DNA of 21,286 nucleotides from Hyphomicrobium sp. (GTDB taxonomy: Bacteria; Pseudomonadota; Alphaproteobacteria; Rhizobiales; Hyphomicrobiaceae): contig JAUWCP010000015.1 of the NCBI GenBank assembly GCA_030609245.1, positions 1 through 21,286 on the forward strand. Direction: 5' to 3'. The stretch's first letter is position 1, and the number at the start of each line of letters is the position of its first letter. Below, in pieces: positions 14,451 through 21,286 of the stretch. A program made the translations under genes and the position numbers. The notes beneath the pieces are model-generated. The model saw only the letters and a program-made list of their open reading frames with translations, was not told the origin of the DNA and made no database searches.

Positions 14451-15387
14451 GTTCGCCAGCGTGGAATGAAGACCCGGTGTCGAGATTGGATACGGTCACC
14501 TGGGCCGGACTAAAGAGCATGGGATCGATCTTGTAAAAGTCGCCATTGACCGCGGCGAAAGTCTCGGCGAACGGCTTGCCGTAAGCTGAGCTGCCGCGGC
14601 TGGGCAACTGCTCAGCGAGTTCTTGCGCGGCCTCGTCGCTGCCCTGGACGTAGAGCTGTACGCGTCCACCATAGATGATTGCGTCGTTGGTGCGCCCCAT
14701 GGCTTTCACGAAGTCGGGGACTGGCGGGGGAAGTGGTGCGGTGCCGACGCCATCCACGATGTTGTCGAGGGGGAAGTGAAGCTCGTGCGCTTTGTGCAGC
14801 GCGACCTCGAGCACGCGTGCAACGACCTGCACGGTGCCGGCGAGGCTGCCGGTGGGCGCGTAAAGGATTGTGAGATCGCCGACGGCAATGCCGCAGTCGC
14901 TCACGATGCGCTTTACGAGTGCTGGCGGGGGCGGATTATCGCCTTCGATGACCAGCGTCCCTTTGTTGAAATGGTCCGCATAATCAAGCTCTTTGAAGAG
15001 TTCCTCCTTGCGCGCCAACGCACGGGCTGGCCCCGAACCGAGCGCAAAGAAGCCAGTCTCTTCATCGCTCATGGTCCAGCCGCCATACTGGCTGCCCAAG
15101 CACGAAATAACGGGATTGGAGGTATGGACGGTCACGCCCAGCGGCCAGCGCGCTAGTCCTGAGGCGGTGTTGATGGTGACGACGCCGAGGCCGCCCATGC
15201 ATATTTCAGCAAGCTGGCGCCCGGCCTCCAGACCTCCGAGCGTCGCTGCGCCCAGGTCGATGGTCCGTTCGCCCGCTGCCCCCTTACTGACCACGCAACG
15301 CAGAGCACCGGCGTTCGCGACGAGGGCTTCAACGAGTTTGGCCGCTCGCGCTGAGACGCTCGGAGCGGGCCCGATATACTTTTGCAT
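14416..15387 (-). CDS. mch: Methenyltetrahydromethanopterin cyclohydrolase (Mch)
   Basis: Hydrolyses methenyl-H4MPT to 5-formyl-H4MPT in the formaldehyde oxidation pathway. About 323 residues. The family core is clear: 'GGLEAGRQLAEICMGGLGVV', 'VHTSNPVISCLGSQYGGW', 'GFFALGSGPARALARKEELF', 'TILYAPTGSLAGTVQVVARV' and 'KIDPMLFSPAQVTVSNLDTG'. I prefer the ATG at 15387 (GGGAA seven bases upstream) to the in-frame ATG at 15417. Either way the start lies well inside the end of the ATP-grasp gene before it (59-base overlap), and its own end overlaps orf17 by 35 bases. Confidence 0.96.
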   Translation of the reverse strand: MQKYIGPAPSVSARAAKLVEALVANAGALRCVVSKGAAGERTIDLGAATLGGLEAGRQLAEICMGGLGVVTINTASGLARWPLGVTVHTSNPVISCLGSQYGGWTMSDEETGFFALGSGPARALARKEELFKELDYADHFNKGTLVIEGDNPPPPALVKRIVSDCGIAVGDLTILYAPTGSLAGTVQVVARVLEVALHKAHELHFPLDNIVDGVGTAPLPPPVPDFVKAMGRTNDAIIYGGRVQLYVQGSDEAAQELAEQLPSRGSSAYGKPFAETFAAVNGDFYKIDPMLFSPAQVTVSNLDTGSSFHAGELAPEIVDASFR

Positions 15388-16528
15388 TGATACGTTCCCT
15401 GTTTCGCGGTCGTCCATATAGCATGTGGGCCAGTTCGTCCAAGCGCTGACGGCATTTTAACTCTGCAGCCGTGGCGTCGGCGCCTTCGCCAAACACTGTG
15501 GCGATTGGACGGGCACGAGAAATGCGCGTGCCTGGCCGCGGCCGGTCAGCTACCCAATTGGGCCAAGTAAGCCTGTTAACCGTGAGTGGGTCATGGTCGG
15601 CATAGAGGATAGCGGCGGCGCGAGCGCCGGGTCTTGGCGGGGCCGGGAGCGTGATGTTTTCGCCAGCGCAGGCTGCGATGTGCGCAAGAAAAAGACTACC
15701 GTTTGCATCGTCAAAGATGTCGAGCGTGGCGCTGGGACGCGGATTGACATCCAATAGATAGGATACGCCGTCTGCGAGTATAAAGTCGAACGAGAGAAGT
15801 CCAACGAGCCCAAGCGCATGCGAAACGGCCTCGACGGTTGCCAACATCGCGGCCTCGACGTCTGTATTGGGATGGAAGGGGCCGGCCGCGCCGCCGTACC
15901 GGAAAGGCTTCGGTTCGGTTTCGGTGCACCACTGGCGGCTGATGCCCACAATGTGGAGACGGCCGTATTCAGCGATGGCGAGCACGGAGAGGGCGGTACC
16001 TTTGATGAGGCGCTGGAAGTAGCGGCCACGGCGTGCCTTCGTTTGGCTCGTGCAGGGCATAACGTGTGCGCCGCCGCTGCCGCCAGTGCGCTTACAAAGC
16101 CAGCCGGTTGTGTCCTGCGGCATCTCCAAGCACGTTTTCGGATGCGGAATACTTAGTTTTTCAAGTAAGGGGAAAAACGTTGCGGGGTTCTTGGAACGCG
16201 CAATCGCTGCGGCGTCGTTGCCGAGGAGCGGGTAACGCTTTGCGAGCGCGGCGAGAAGCTTGGGCGCAGCCTCAAACCCTGAGCCAAGCACGAGGCCTAT
16301 TACGGGCTGCGCTGCTTCGCGGTGGAGCGCATCCAACGCCGCGAGCAGGGGCCGGTGACGAAAACCCGTCTGGGTCGCGCTCTCAAGACAATGGAGGGCG
16401 CCGGCGTGTGCACGCGTATCCTCGTCACCAAAGGCGTCGACGACGAGAGGAACGAGCCCTGCGCGCCGGGCGGCAGCGGCGAGCGCCCGCCCAGACAGTG
16501 CAGCGATCAGAACGGAATTGCCGGTCAA
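15329..16528 (-). CDS. ATP-grasp protein of the H4MPT island ('orf5' type)
   Basis: 399-residue ATP-grasp fold protein: N-terminal pre-grasp domain ('GRALAAAARRAGLVPLVVDA'), then 'WLCKRTGGSGGAHVMPC' (ATP lysine and Gly-rich loop), 'YFQRLIKGTALSVLAIAE', and 'LLSFDFILADGVSYLLDVNP' plus 'RPSATLDIF' holding the metal-binding acidic/Asn residues. Proteins of this type sit next to mch and mtdB in most H4MPT-using bacteria and are thought to act in synthesis of the C1 cofactors; an amino-acid ligase for methylofuran (tyrosine/glutamate) is the best inference. It starts with TTG at 16528, in a four-base overlap with the mtdB stop. The last 20-30 residues extend into mch and are not family-like. Confidence 0.85.
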   Translation of the reverse strand: MTGNSVLIAALSGRALAAAARRAGLVPLVVDAFGDEDTRAHAGALHCLESATQTGFRHRPLLAALDALHREAAQPVIGLVLGSGFEAAPKLLAALAKRYPLLGNDAAAIARSKNPATFFPLLEKLSIPHPKTCLEMPQDTTGWLCKRTGGSGGAHVMPCTSQTKARRGRYFQRLIKGTALSVLAIAEYGRLHIVGISRQWCTETEPKPFRYGGAAGPFHPNTDVEAAMLATVEAVSHALGLVGLLSFDFILADGVSYLLDVNPRPSATLDIFDDANGSLFLAHIAACAGENITLPAPPRPGARAAAILYADHDPLTVNRLTWPNWVADRPRPGTRISRARPIATVFGEGADATAAELKCRQRLDELAHMLYGRPRNRERINAKVYRARSERLSASGQTR

Positions 16529-17424
16529 GTCGTGAACGTCCGCGCCAATTGGAAGGCATCACGGAAATCGAAATGAACGGGCTCAGGCGATGCAATCATG
16601 CGTTTGAAGAGGCCCGATTCCGTCTTGTACTTGACGTCGCCAATAGCGAGCGGGCCTACGCCAAGGGCATCGCAGCCGGGAAGCGGCGCGCCGTCCATGA
16701 ACAGTTCCATGCCCTCAACGCCCGGCGGTGGCACGGCGTTGACGTCGGCGATGACAAGCAAGTCCTTAGCTTGCTGCTTGTTTTCAGCGGTGATCACGCG
16801 AACTCCGGCGGCCGCTGCGGCGAAAATCACCTGGGCATCAGAGATGATGGCTGTCTTTTGCTCTTCCGTCTCGCCGGGGGCGGGTTCCAGATCGACGCCG
16901 AAGCGTTCCTTAGAGACGGCAGCCGACTTTACGACACGCTCCACACCGCGATGGGCGACGAGCTTCACCTTGGCGCCCTCCATCGCGGCGATGATGGAGG
17001 CGGCAAAGCCCACAACGCCCGTGGCGCCGAAGACGGCGACGCGCGTGTCTTTCCAAGTCCGCCCAAATTTGAGCCGCAGCACGCGCTCCACGCAGGCGAC
17101 CATAGCCGCCGCTGTTGTGAAGGATCCGGCAGGGTCGGCAAAGGTTGAAAGGCCGAATGGCGGGACCAGTGCCTTCTTAGCGGCTTCCATCATGTCAAGC
17201 GACAGGAGTGCATCCTTACCGCCGATGAAGATGCCCGTGCGTACGCCATCATTTGGCGGGCGTGAAAAGATAGCGTCTTGTGTGAGAGCGGTCACATCTT
17301 CCAAGGTGACGTTGATATAGGGGACAATCACCTTGTAACCGGCGTCCGCGGCCATATTCACGTCAAAGGGGCTCATGTGTTTTTGCGGCGACAACATATG
17401 CAAAATAGGGGTAGCGTCGCTCAT
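16525..17424 (-). CDS. mtdB: NAD(P)-dependent methylenetetrahydromethanopterin dehydrogenase (MtdB)
   Basis: Oxidises methylene-H4MPT, the product of Fae, to methenyl-H4MPT with NAD(P). 299 residues. 'MLSPQKHMSPFDVNMAADAG' at the start, 'GIFIGGKDALLSLDMMEAAK' and 'LSTFADPAGSFTTAAAMVAC' are MtdB hallmarks, and 'VAVFGATGVVGFAASIIAAM' (about 129-148) is the Rossmann dinucleotide-binding turn. It is not MtdA, which is specific for NADP and also uses tetrahydrofolate; the overall sequence is of the MtdB type, though the two share a fold. A GGGAGGA lies seven bases before the ATG; that start overlaps the mptG stop (ATGA). Confidence 0.95.
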   Translation of the reverse strand: MSDATPILHMLSPQKHMSPFDVNMAADAGYKVIVPYINVTLEDVTALTQDAIFSRPPNDGVRTGIFIGGKDALLSLDMMEAAKKALVPPFGLSTFADPAGSFTTAAAMVACVERVLRLKFGRTWKDTRVAVFGATGVVGFAASIIAAMEGAKVKLVAHRGVERVVKSAAVSKERFGVDLEPAPGETEEQKTAIISDAQVIFAAAAAGVRVITAENKQQAKDLLVIADVNAVPPPGVEGMELFMDGAPLPGCDALGVGPLAIGDVKYKTESGLFKRMIASPEPVHFDFRDAFQLARTFTT

Positions 17425-18482
17425 GTTTGTCCTCCCTCGGACCTTTCGGACTGTGTGTTTATTATCCGTTCGACAGAAGCGCCCCTATTGCGGCCGCGAC
17501 CAATCAAGATTTCGAGGCCTTCGCCTCTAGCGTTTTCGATCACAGATTCATAGAGGCGATCGGCAATTTCTTGAGTCGGGGCGAATGCAAATCCAGTCGG
17601 ACCCCACGAACTCTGGCCGATACCATAAGCGCCGGCGGTTTTGAGCGCCTCAGCAATGCGTCCGACTGCCGCGCTGGTCCAAGGCCCTCCCTGAGCCGCG
17701 GCAAAGTGGCCTCCAATGATCGATTGTATTTCGCTGACGGCGCTGCCGAAAATCCCGATGTCGCTTTCGATCAATCCCGGGGCCAGTTGCATGAGGACGA
17801 GCCGGCAAACATGCGCAGCGGCGTTCTCGGGGAGCGGGGGCAGAGCGGCAAACACCTGCGTCTCTGCTTCGCCGTGCACGCCGGCGGTACGTCTGTCGAG
17901 TATCAGCAGTATGCGCCACGCTTCGGGAAAGGCGGTGCGCATCAGAATGGACGGTGGCTTTGCTTCAGGGCCACGTCCCCCATCGACGATAAATCCGCCG
18001 TCTTTGAACGACGCCATGCCGATGGCCGAGCGCGCGCCTCGATCAACCAGCTCGCCGAGGGCGGCCGGGCTGTGGTCGAATCCTTCCAGCACGGTTAGTG
18101 CTGAACCAACAGCAAGCGCAAGCTGGGTGCCCGAACCGAGTCCGGAATGCGGCGGGATGGCACTTTGGATATCGATCCGGTAGGATTTATCGAGCGAAAG
18201 CGCCGCCACAAAACGGTCGAGCGCCGCCAGAGCCCTCTTGCTGTCTGGGCCATCGGCGATCGATGTCGGGCTACGTGCGAGAATTAATTCGGTACACGGC
18301 CTATCAATGGCGAGACCGATGCTGCCAAATCGCCGGCCAAGCCCGCCATTGAGGTCGAGAAAGCCCAGGTGCAGCCGGGCCGGCGCAACGACACGCACCG
18401 CGCCGTCCGCTGCGCGCGCACGTATCTGCGCGGAGCTTCCGTCGCTGGTGGATGGGGTTTGCATTGCGTCGGCCAGAGGCAT
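17421..18482 (-). CDS. mptG: Beta-ribofuranosylaminobenzene 5'-phosphate synthase (MptG)
   Basis: Commits p-aminobenzoate to H4MPT: it condenses pABA with PRPP, releasing CO2 and PPi. A GHMP-kinase-fold protein; 353 residues from the ATG at 18482. The fold's phosphate loop is 'IPPHSGLGSGTQLALAVG' (about 109-126), preceded by 'VVAPARLHLGFLDLNGGLGR' (about 31-50), the diagnostic opening of the family. 'RGARSAIGMASFKDGGFIVD' and 'GQSSWGPTGFAF' near the end are further hallmarks. A longer open frame to 18611 and an ATG six codons in (18464) are less likely starts. First gene of the minus-strand operon, 51 bases from the divergent pcd. Confidence 0.92.
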   Translation of the reverse strand: MPLADAMQTPSTSDGSSAQIRARAADGAVRVVAPARLHLGFLDLNGGLGRRFGSIGLAIDRPCTELILARSPTSIADGPDSKRALAALDRFVAALSLDKSYRIDIQSAIPPHSGLGSGTQLALAVGSALTVLEGFDHSPAALGELVDRGARSAIGMASFKDGGFIVDGGRGPEAKPPSILMRTAFPEAWRILLILDRRTAGVHGEAETQVFAALPPLPENAAAHVCRLVLMQLAPGLIESDIGIFGSAVSEIQSIIGGHFAAAQGGPWTSAAVGRIAEALKTAGAYGIGQSSWGPTGFAFAPTQEIADRLYESVIENARGEGLEILIGRGRNRGASVERIINTQSERSEGGQT

Positions 18483-18533
18483 TACGTTGAACCTATGGGA
18501 GTGAATGTCCACAAAACATGAGGAGTGAGCAAC

Positions 18534-18911
18534 ATGGTGGCGGAGCGTGAAAAACCCATGCCGGATGGCGAGGTTACCGCTTGGCTCCAGCAGAACCTGC
18601 CAAAATGGCATCTAGAGAACAACTGGATCCGCAGAACATACAAGACCAACAGCTGGAAGGGTACGGTCATGGTGATTGGCGCTGTGGGCCATCTTGCTGA
18701 GGCGGCCTGGCACCATCCCGACATTACAGCCTCCTATGCTTGGGTCGAAGTGCGTCTCATGACACATACAGCCAAGGGGATCACGTCAAAGGACCTGGAG
18801 CTGGCGAAAAAGATTGAGGAGGTTATCCAGTGGCAGCCGGGCACGGAAGGCCGCGGGTTGGAAGGTACGCCGGCAAGCGACATGCGGTTTGCCTACATTA
18901 AGTATGACTGA
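18534..18911 (+). CDS. 4a-hydroxytetrahydrobiopterin dehydratase (pterin carbinolamine dehydratase)
   Basis: 125-residue member of the PCD family, which dehydrates pterin 4a-carbinolamines. 'LAEAAWHHPDITASYAWVEV' carries the paired active-site histidines, followed by 'RLMTHTAKGITSKDLELAKK', which matches the usual T-H-x-x-x-G-I/L-T-x-x-D pattern. 'VTAWLQQNLPKWHLENNWIR' is the N-terminal strand and helix. PCD homologues are found in H4MPT islands of methylotrophs, where a role in pterin cofactor synthesis or maintenance has been suggested but is not settled. ATG at 18534 is chosen over GTG at 18525 because AGGAG lies eight bases before it. The intergenic gap to the divergent mptG is only 51 bases, so the two promoters must overlap. 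Confidence 0.85.
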   Translation: MVAEREKPMPDGEVTAWLQQNLPKWHLENNWIRRTYKTNSWKGTVMVIGAVGHLAEAAWHHPDITASYAWVEVRLMTHTAKGITSKDLELAKKIEEVIQWQPGTEGRGLEGTPASDMRFAYIKYD

Positions 18912-19043
18912 CCTCAGTTACGCTCGATCGGGGCTGTTTCTTGGTCCGCGTTCAATCGATGCCATTGCCCTTGCGGGAATACCGCAGCTGGGTTAATGCG
19001 GCGCGCCCGCTTGAAATACGGGCTGGTCAAGCGAACGAATAAA

Positions 19044-19550
19044 ATGGTTGGGACCAAAAAAGAGAGCACAGAGGCATTCGACAGTATTATTGCACTGGGC
19101 TCCAACCTCGGCGACAAAGTCGGGAACATCGACACAGCAATCAGACTATTGGGCGAACGCAGTGGCGTGCGCCTTGTGCGCCGTTCGCGCAACTTTACCA
19201 CGGAACCGTGGGGCAAGACCGATCAGGACACATTCGTTAATGCCTGCATTTCGGTGGCGACCAAGCTTTCCCCGCGCGCGCTTTTAGAGTGCTGCCAGGA
19301 GATTGAACGGCACATGGGGCGGGTACAGACCGAAAAGTGGGGTCCCAGGCTCATCGATCTCGATCTGCTTGTCTACGGCGACCAGACCATCCAAGAGACG
19401 GACTTCGTTTTGCCCCACCCGCACATCGGAGAGCGCGCGTTTGTCCTCGCTCCTCTCATGGACATTGCGCCCGATTTGGTGCTCGGCGGGCGAAGCATTC
19501 GCACACTTCACGCGGCCATCGATCTCTCAGGCGTGCAGCCGCCGACGTGA
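19044..19550 (+). CDS. folK: 2-amino-4-hydroxy-6-hydroxymethyldihydropteridine pyrophosphokinase (FolK)
   Basis: Transfers pyrophosphate from ATP to 6-hydroxymethyl-7,8-dihydropterin, the activated pterin used by both folate and H4MPT synthesis. About 168 residues. Hallmarks are 'IIALGSNLGDKVGNIDTAI', 'TTEPWGKTDQDTFVNACISV', 'EKWGPRLIDLDLLVYGD' (ATP/Mg-binding) and 'LPHPHIGERAFVLAPL'. Neither candidate start, ATG at 18996 (16 residues longer) nor ATG at 19044, has a good ribosome site; 19044 fits the family length better. Lies downstream of the PCD gene on the same strand, 132 bases away. Confidence 0.93.
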   Translation: MVGTKKESTEAFDSIIALGSNLGDKVGNIDTAIRLLGERSGVRLVRRSRNFTTEPWGKTDQDTFVNACISVATKLSPRALLECCQEIERHMGRVQTEKWGPRLIDLDLLVYGDQTIQETDFVLPHPHIGERAFVLAPLMDIAPDLVLGGRSIRTLHAAIDLSGVQPPT

Positions 19551-19568
19551 GCTGCAAACGAATGAGCA

Positions 19569-19590
19569 CCGCGAAGCATAAGCTCCGCGG
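19569..19590. terminator. Hairpin between convergent folK and cytochrome c genes
   Basis: CCGCG-A-AGC, loop ATAA, GCT-C-CGCGG: an eight-pair stem with one mismatch and a four-base loop, placed between two genes that end facing each other. It could act in both directions. No T-tract on either side. Confidence 0.45.
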
Positions 19591-19628
19591 CGCAGAATTC
19601 TAAGCCGGAACCAGCCAATCGAGGTTAG

Positions 19629-20012
19629 CTACTTCGTATTGCCGTCGGCATCGAACTGCTCGATGTAAGCAAAGAGATTTTCCCGATCGAGCTCATCCTT
19701 GATGCCAGGGAAGATCATCTTGTTGCCAGGGATCGTCTTCTTTGGGCTGGTTATGTACTCAATGAAGATTGCCTGGTCCCAAGTGATGCCAGAGCCCTTC
19801 ATCGCTTTAGAATATTTGAAGCCCTCGGCAGATCCGGCAGGGCGGCCGATGACCCCATTAAGATGGGGGCCAACTTTGTTCTTCGCTCCTGGACCAATAG
19901 CATGGCAGGCAAAGCACTTCTTGAATATTTTCTTTCCGGCATCCGCGTCTTGCGCCGAAGCAACCGCCGGCAGCGCGATCACGATACATGCTGCAACTAC
20001 CCACCTGAGCAT
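19629..20012 (-). CDS. Class I cytochrome c, c2/c550-like
   Basis: Small periplasmic electron carrier, 127 residues including a signal peptide (hydrophobic 4-18, cleavage likely after AVASA, about residue 20). The haem-binding CFACH is at about 33-37, and the distal ligand Met is in 'PGNKMIFPG' (about 99). 'KVGPHLNGVIGRPAGSAEGF' and 'YSKAMKGSGITWD' match the mitochondrial-like c2/c550 pattern. The reading frame is open to 20072 but ATG at 20012, after AAGGAA, gives the proper signal. Methanol oxidation in such organisms uses cytochromes of this size as electron acceptors; this one is beside pqqE, which fits, but it is not in the window with a dehydrogenase gene. Confidence 0.93.
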   Translation of the reverse strand: MLRWVVAACIVIALPAVASAQDADAGKKIFKKCFACHAIGPGAKNKVGPHLNGVIGRPAGSAEGFKYSKAMKGSGITWDQAIFIEYITSPKKTIPGNKMIFPGIKDELDRENLFAYIEQFDADGNTK

Positions 20013-20070
20013 ACCGATTTCCTTCCCTGTTTTATTGGTCTGACCACCCGTCCAGAGCGAACGTGTGATC

Positions 20071-20097
20071 ATCTTATGTCAAATGGGATTGTGACAA
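20071..20097 (-). promoter_or_regulatory. Possible promoter for the cytochrome c gene
   Basis: On the minus strand TTGTCA (plus TGACAA, 20092-20097) is followed 15 bases later by TAAGAT (plus ATCTTA, 20071-20076), about 60 bases before the cytochrome start. The spacer is shorter than ideal. The rest of the 20013-20188 gap has no other recognisable element apart from a weak AGCC/GGCT hairpin at the pqqE stop. Confidence 0.3.
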
Positions 20098-20188
20098 GAC
20101 TTTTCTGAATTTGGGCTGAACATGTTGCCGCACCCCCGCATGTGTGCATGAGGGAATTCAAAGGGTTAAGTGGTCAGCCTTTTTCGGC

Positions 20189-21286
20189 TTAAGCTTCGCT
20201 CGTGGCCGGGCTTTTCTGCGTGCCTGGTTGGCGCGAGGCGCCGCCGGGGCGGCGATAGACGAACTCGGGCGAGGCATCATGCGACTCGACTTCTGCCACT
20301 TTTGCCCACCGCTCATGTAGCGGCGACAGTGAGCAGGCGGGGTCGGTATTGGCCGCGTCGCCCGTCAATGCGAATGCCTGGCAGCGGCAACCGCCAAAGT
20401 CGATTTCACGGCGCGGACAGGTACGGCACGGCTCCTTCATCCAATCCATTCCACGGTACTTCTGGAACGCATCGCCATTGAGCCAGATCTCGGCAAGCGG
20501 CTTGTCGCGGATGTTGTCGAAGTTTAAGCCGGTGATGGACTCTGCCGCGTGGCAGGGAAGGACGCGCCCCGATGGCGTTACATTGATGATGCCGCGTCCC
20601 CAGCCACCCATGCAGGGCTTGGGATACTTGGCGTAGTAATCGGGCACGACGGAATCGATGACAATGATGCCCTTGAGATCTTCGCGGGCCTTTTCCACGA
20701 TCTTGGCCGACTCATTGAACTGCTCACGCGTCGGCATCAGAGAGGCCCGGTTCATCAAGGCCCAGGCATAATACTGGACGTGCGCGATCTCCACGCGGTC
20801 GGCGCCAAGGTCGACTGCGTAGTTGATGATGCCCGCGACGTTATCGACGTTGTGTCGATGTATCGGTGCGTTGATGGTGAGCGGCAGGCCAAGTTCGCGA
20901 ACCCAACCCGCAACCACTTTCTTCTTGGCGCTGCCACCCTTGTAGCCGCCGATGCGATCGGCGTTCTCAGGTCGCGCGTCAGTATCCTGGATGGAAATTT
21001 GTACGTGGTCGAGGCCAGCTTCCTTGAGCTTCTCGAGCTGCTCGCGTTTGAGCAGCACGGCGGCGGTGATGAGGTTCGTATAAAGCCCGCACTCAGAGGC
21101 GGTCTTCACGATGTCGACGAGGTCACGGCGTGCCGTCGGCTCGCCGCCTGAGAGGTGGATTTGCAAGACGCCAAGCTCTGCCGCCTGGCGCATGACGTTC
21201 TGCCACTCTTCTGTCGTCAACTCGGTGTTGGCGCGCTCAAGCTCGACGGGGTTTGAGCAATAGGGACACTGAAGCGGGCAGCGGTG
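20189..21286 (-). CDS. pqqE: PqqE, radical SAM PqqA peptide cyclase (partial, start beyond window)
   Basis: Radical SAM enzyme that forms the C-C cross-link between Glu and Tyr in the PqqA peptide, the first step of pyrroloquinoline quinone synthesis. The window begins inside the gene: the first codons read 'HRCPLQCPYCSNP', the CX3CX2C motif that holds the SAM-cleaving iron-sulfur cluster, so only about 25-35 N-terminal residues are missing. 'LHLSGGEPTARRDL' (near, as QIHLSGGEPTARRD) is the SAM-binding GGE motif. The SPASM cysteines follow: 'PCMGGWGRG', 'VLPCHAAESITG', 'PCRTCPRREIDFGGCRCQAF' and 'DPACSLSPLHE'. The Ala/Pro/Ser tail is variable. The rest of the pqq genes are presumably upstream, outside the window. 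Confidence 0.94.
   Translation of the reverse strand, partial: HRCPLQCPYCSNPVELERANTELTTEEWQNVMRQAAELGVLQIHLSGGEPTARRDLVDIVKTASECGLYTNLITAAVLLKREQLEKLKEAGLDHVQISIQDTDARPENADRIGGYKGGSAKKKVVAGWVRELGLPLTINAPIHRHNVDNVAGIINYAVDLGADRVEIAHVQYYAWALMNRASLMPTREQFNESAKIVEKAREDLKGIIVIDSVVPDYYAKYPKPCMGGWGRGIINVTPSGRVLPCHAAESITGLNFDNIRDKPLAEIWLNGDAFQKYRGMDWMKEPCRTCPRREIDFGGCRCQAFALTGDAANTDPACSLSPLHERWAKVAEVESHDASPEFVYRRPGGASRQPGTQKSPATSEA

Noticed and set aside
16066..17148. A 360-codon open frame on the plus strand opposite orf5 and mtdB
   Set aside because: Composition is rich in Arg and low-complexity, it lacks any family motif, and both genes on the other strand are clearly real. It is a shadow of high GC content.
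18904..18996. A 30-codon frame that overlaps the PCD stop and meets a possible folK start as TAATG
   Set aside because: The neat junctions are suggestive, but it has no ribosome site, no recognisable motif, and the folK start at 18996 is itself doubtful. Probably chance.
20176..20189. AGCC-TTTTTC-GGCT hairpin at the pqqE stop as a terminator
   Set aside because: Only four base pairs and no U-tract on the minus strand; too weak to call.
1..21286. Searches for tRNA, rRNA, CRISPR, insertion sequences, integrases or phage genes
   Set aside because: No clover-leaf, repeat-spacer pattern, transposase or integrase motif or long direct repeats were seen on either strand. The region looks like a stable core metabolic island, not a recent mobile element.

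Overview
The window reads as a GC-rich (roughly 60 %) stretch of chromosome from an alphaproteobacterial methylotroph, most like Hyphomicrobium or a relative. The reason is its content: it is almost entirely a gene island for tetrahydromethanopterin (H4MPT) and methanofuran/methylofuran-linked C1 metabolism, flanked on both sides by genes tied to PQQ-dependent alcohol (methanol) oxidation. No RNA genes, insertion sequences, phage genes or CRISPR arrays are visible, and no gap between genes exceeds about 230 bases.

Layout, left to right. (1) 1-1782, minus strand: a periplasmic branched-chain-type ABC binding protein followed by a YVTN beta-propeller protein cut by the window edge; both resemble families that accompany PQQ-dependent alcohol dehydrogenases. 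(2) 2053-9918, plus strand: one tightly packed run of eleven genes, comprising a DUF2380-like secreted protein, a complete NMT1/THI5-type ABC importer (binding protein, permease, ATPase), MfnB, a FolB-like aldolase, an MfnE-like kinase, a DmrB/DmrX/AfpA-type flavoprotein, a dihydropteroate-synthase-like protein, a DUF447 flavin-binding-type protein and a small membrane protein. (3) 9966-10991, minus: MfnF-like (hydantoinase/oxoprolinase fold). (4) 11078-11782, plus: a HisA/HisF-related barrel, ending in a perfect 14-bp inverted repeat. (5) 18482 down to 11925, minus: mptG, mtdB, ATP-grasp orf5, mch, ATP-grasp orf17, CitG-like orf7 (all overlapping), then a 202-base leader and fae. (6) 18534-19550, plus: pterin carbinolamine dehydratase and folK. 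(7) 20012-19629, minus: a small class I cytochrome c. (8) 21286-20189, minus: pqqE, whose start lies outside the window.

Together: PQQ enzymes and cytochrome c oxidise methanol to formaldehyde in the periplasm; Fae couples formaldehyde to H4MPT; MtdB oxidises methylene-H4MPT to methenyl-H4MPT; Mch hydrolyses this to formyl-H4MPT. The next step, transfer to methylofuran by the Fhc complex, is not encoded here. The other genes mostly build the two cofactors: FolB, FolK, MptG, the DHPS-like protein and the DmrX-type flavoprotein for the pterin, and MfnB, MfnE and MfnF for the furan. The two ATP-grasp ligases, the CitG-like protein, the HisA-like barrel, the DUF447 protein and the small membrane protein are conserved companions whose exact steps I can only infer. 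The most notable feature is the ABC importer fused into the methanofuran operon.
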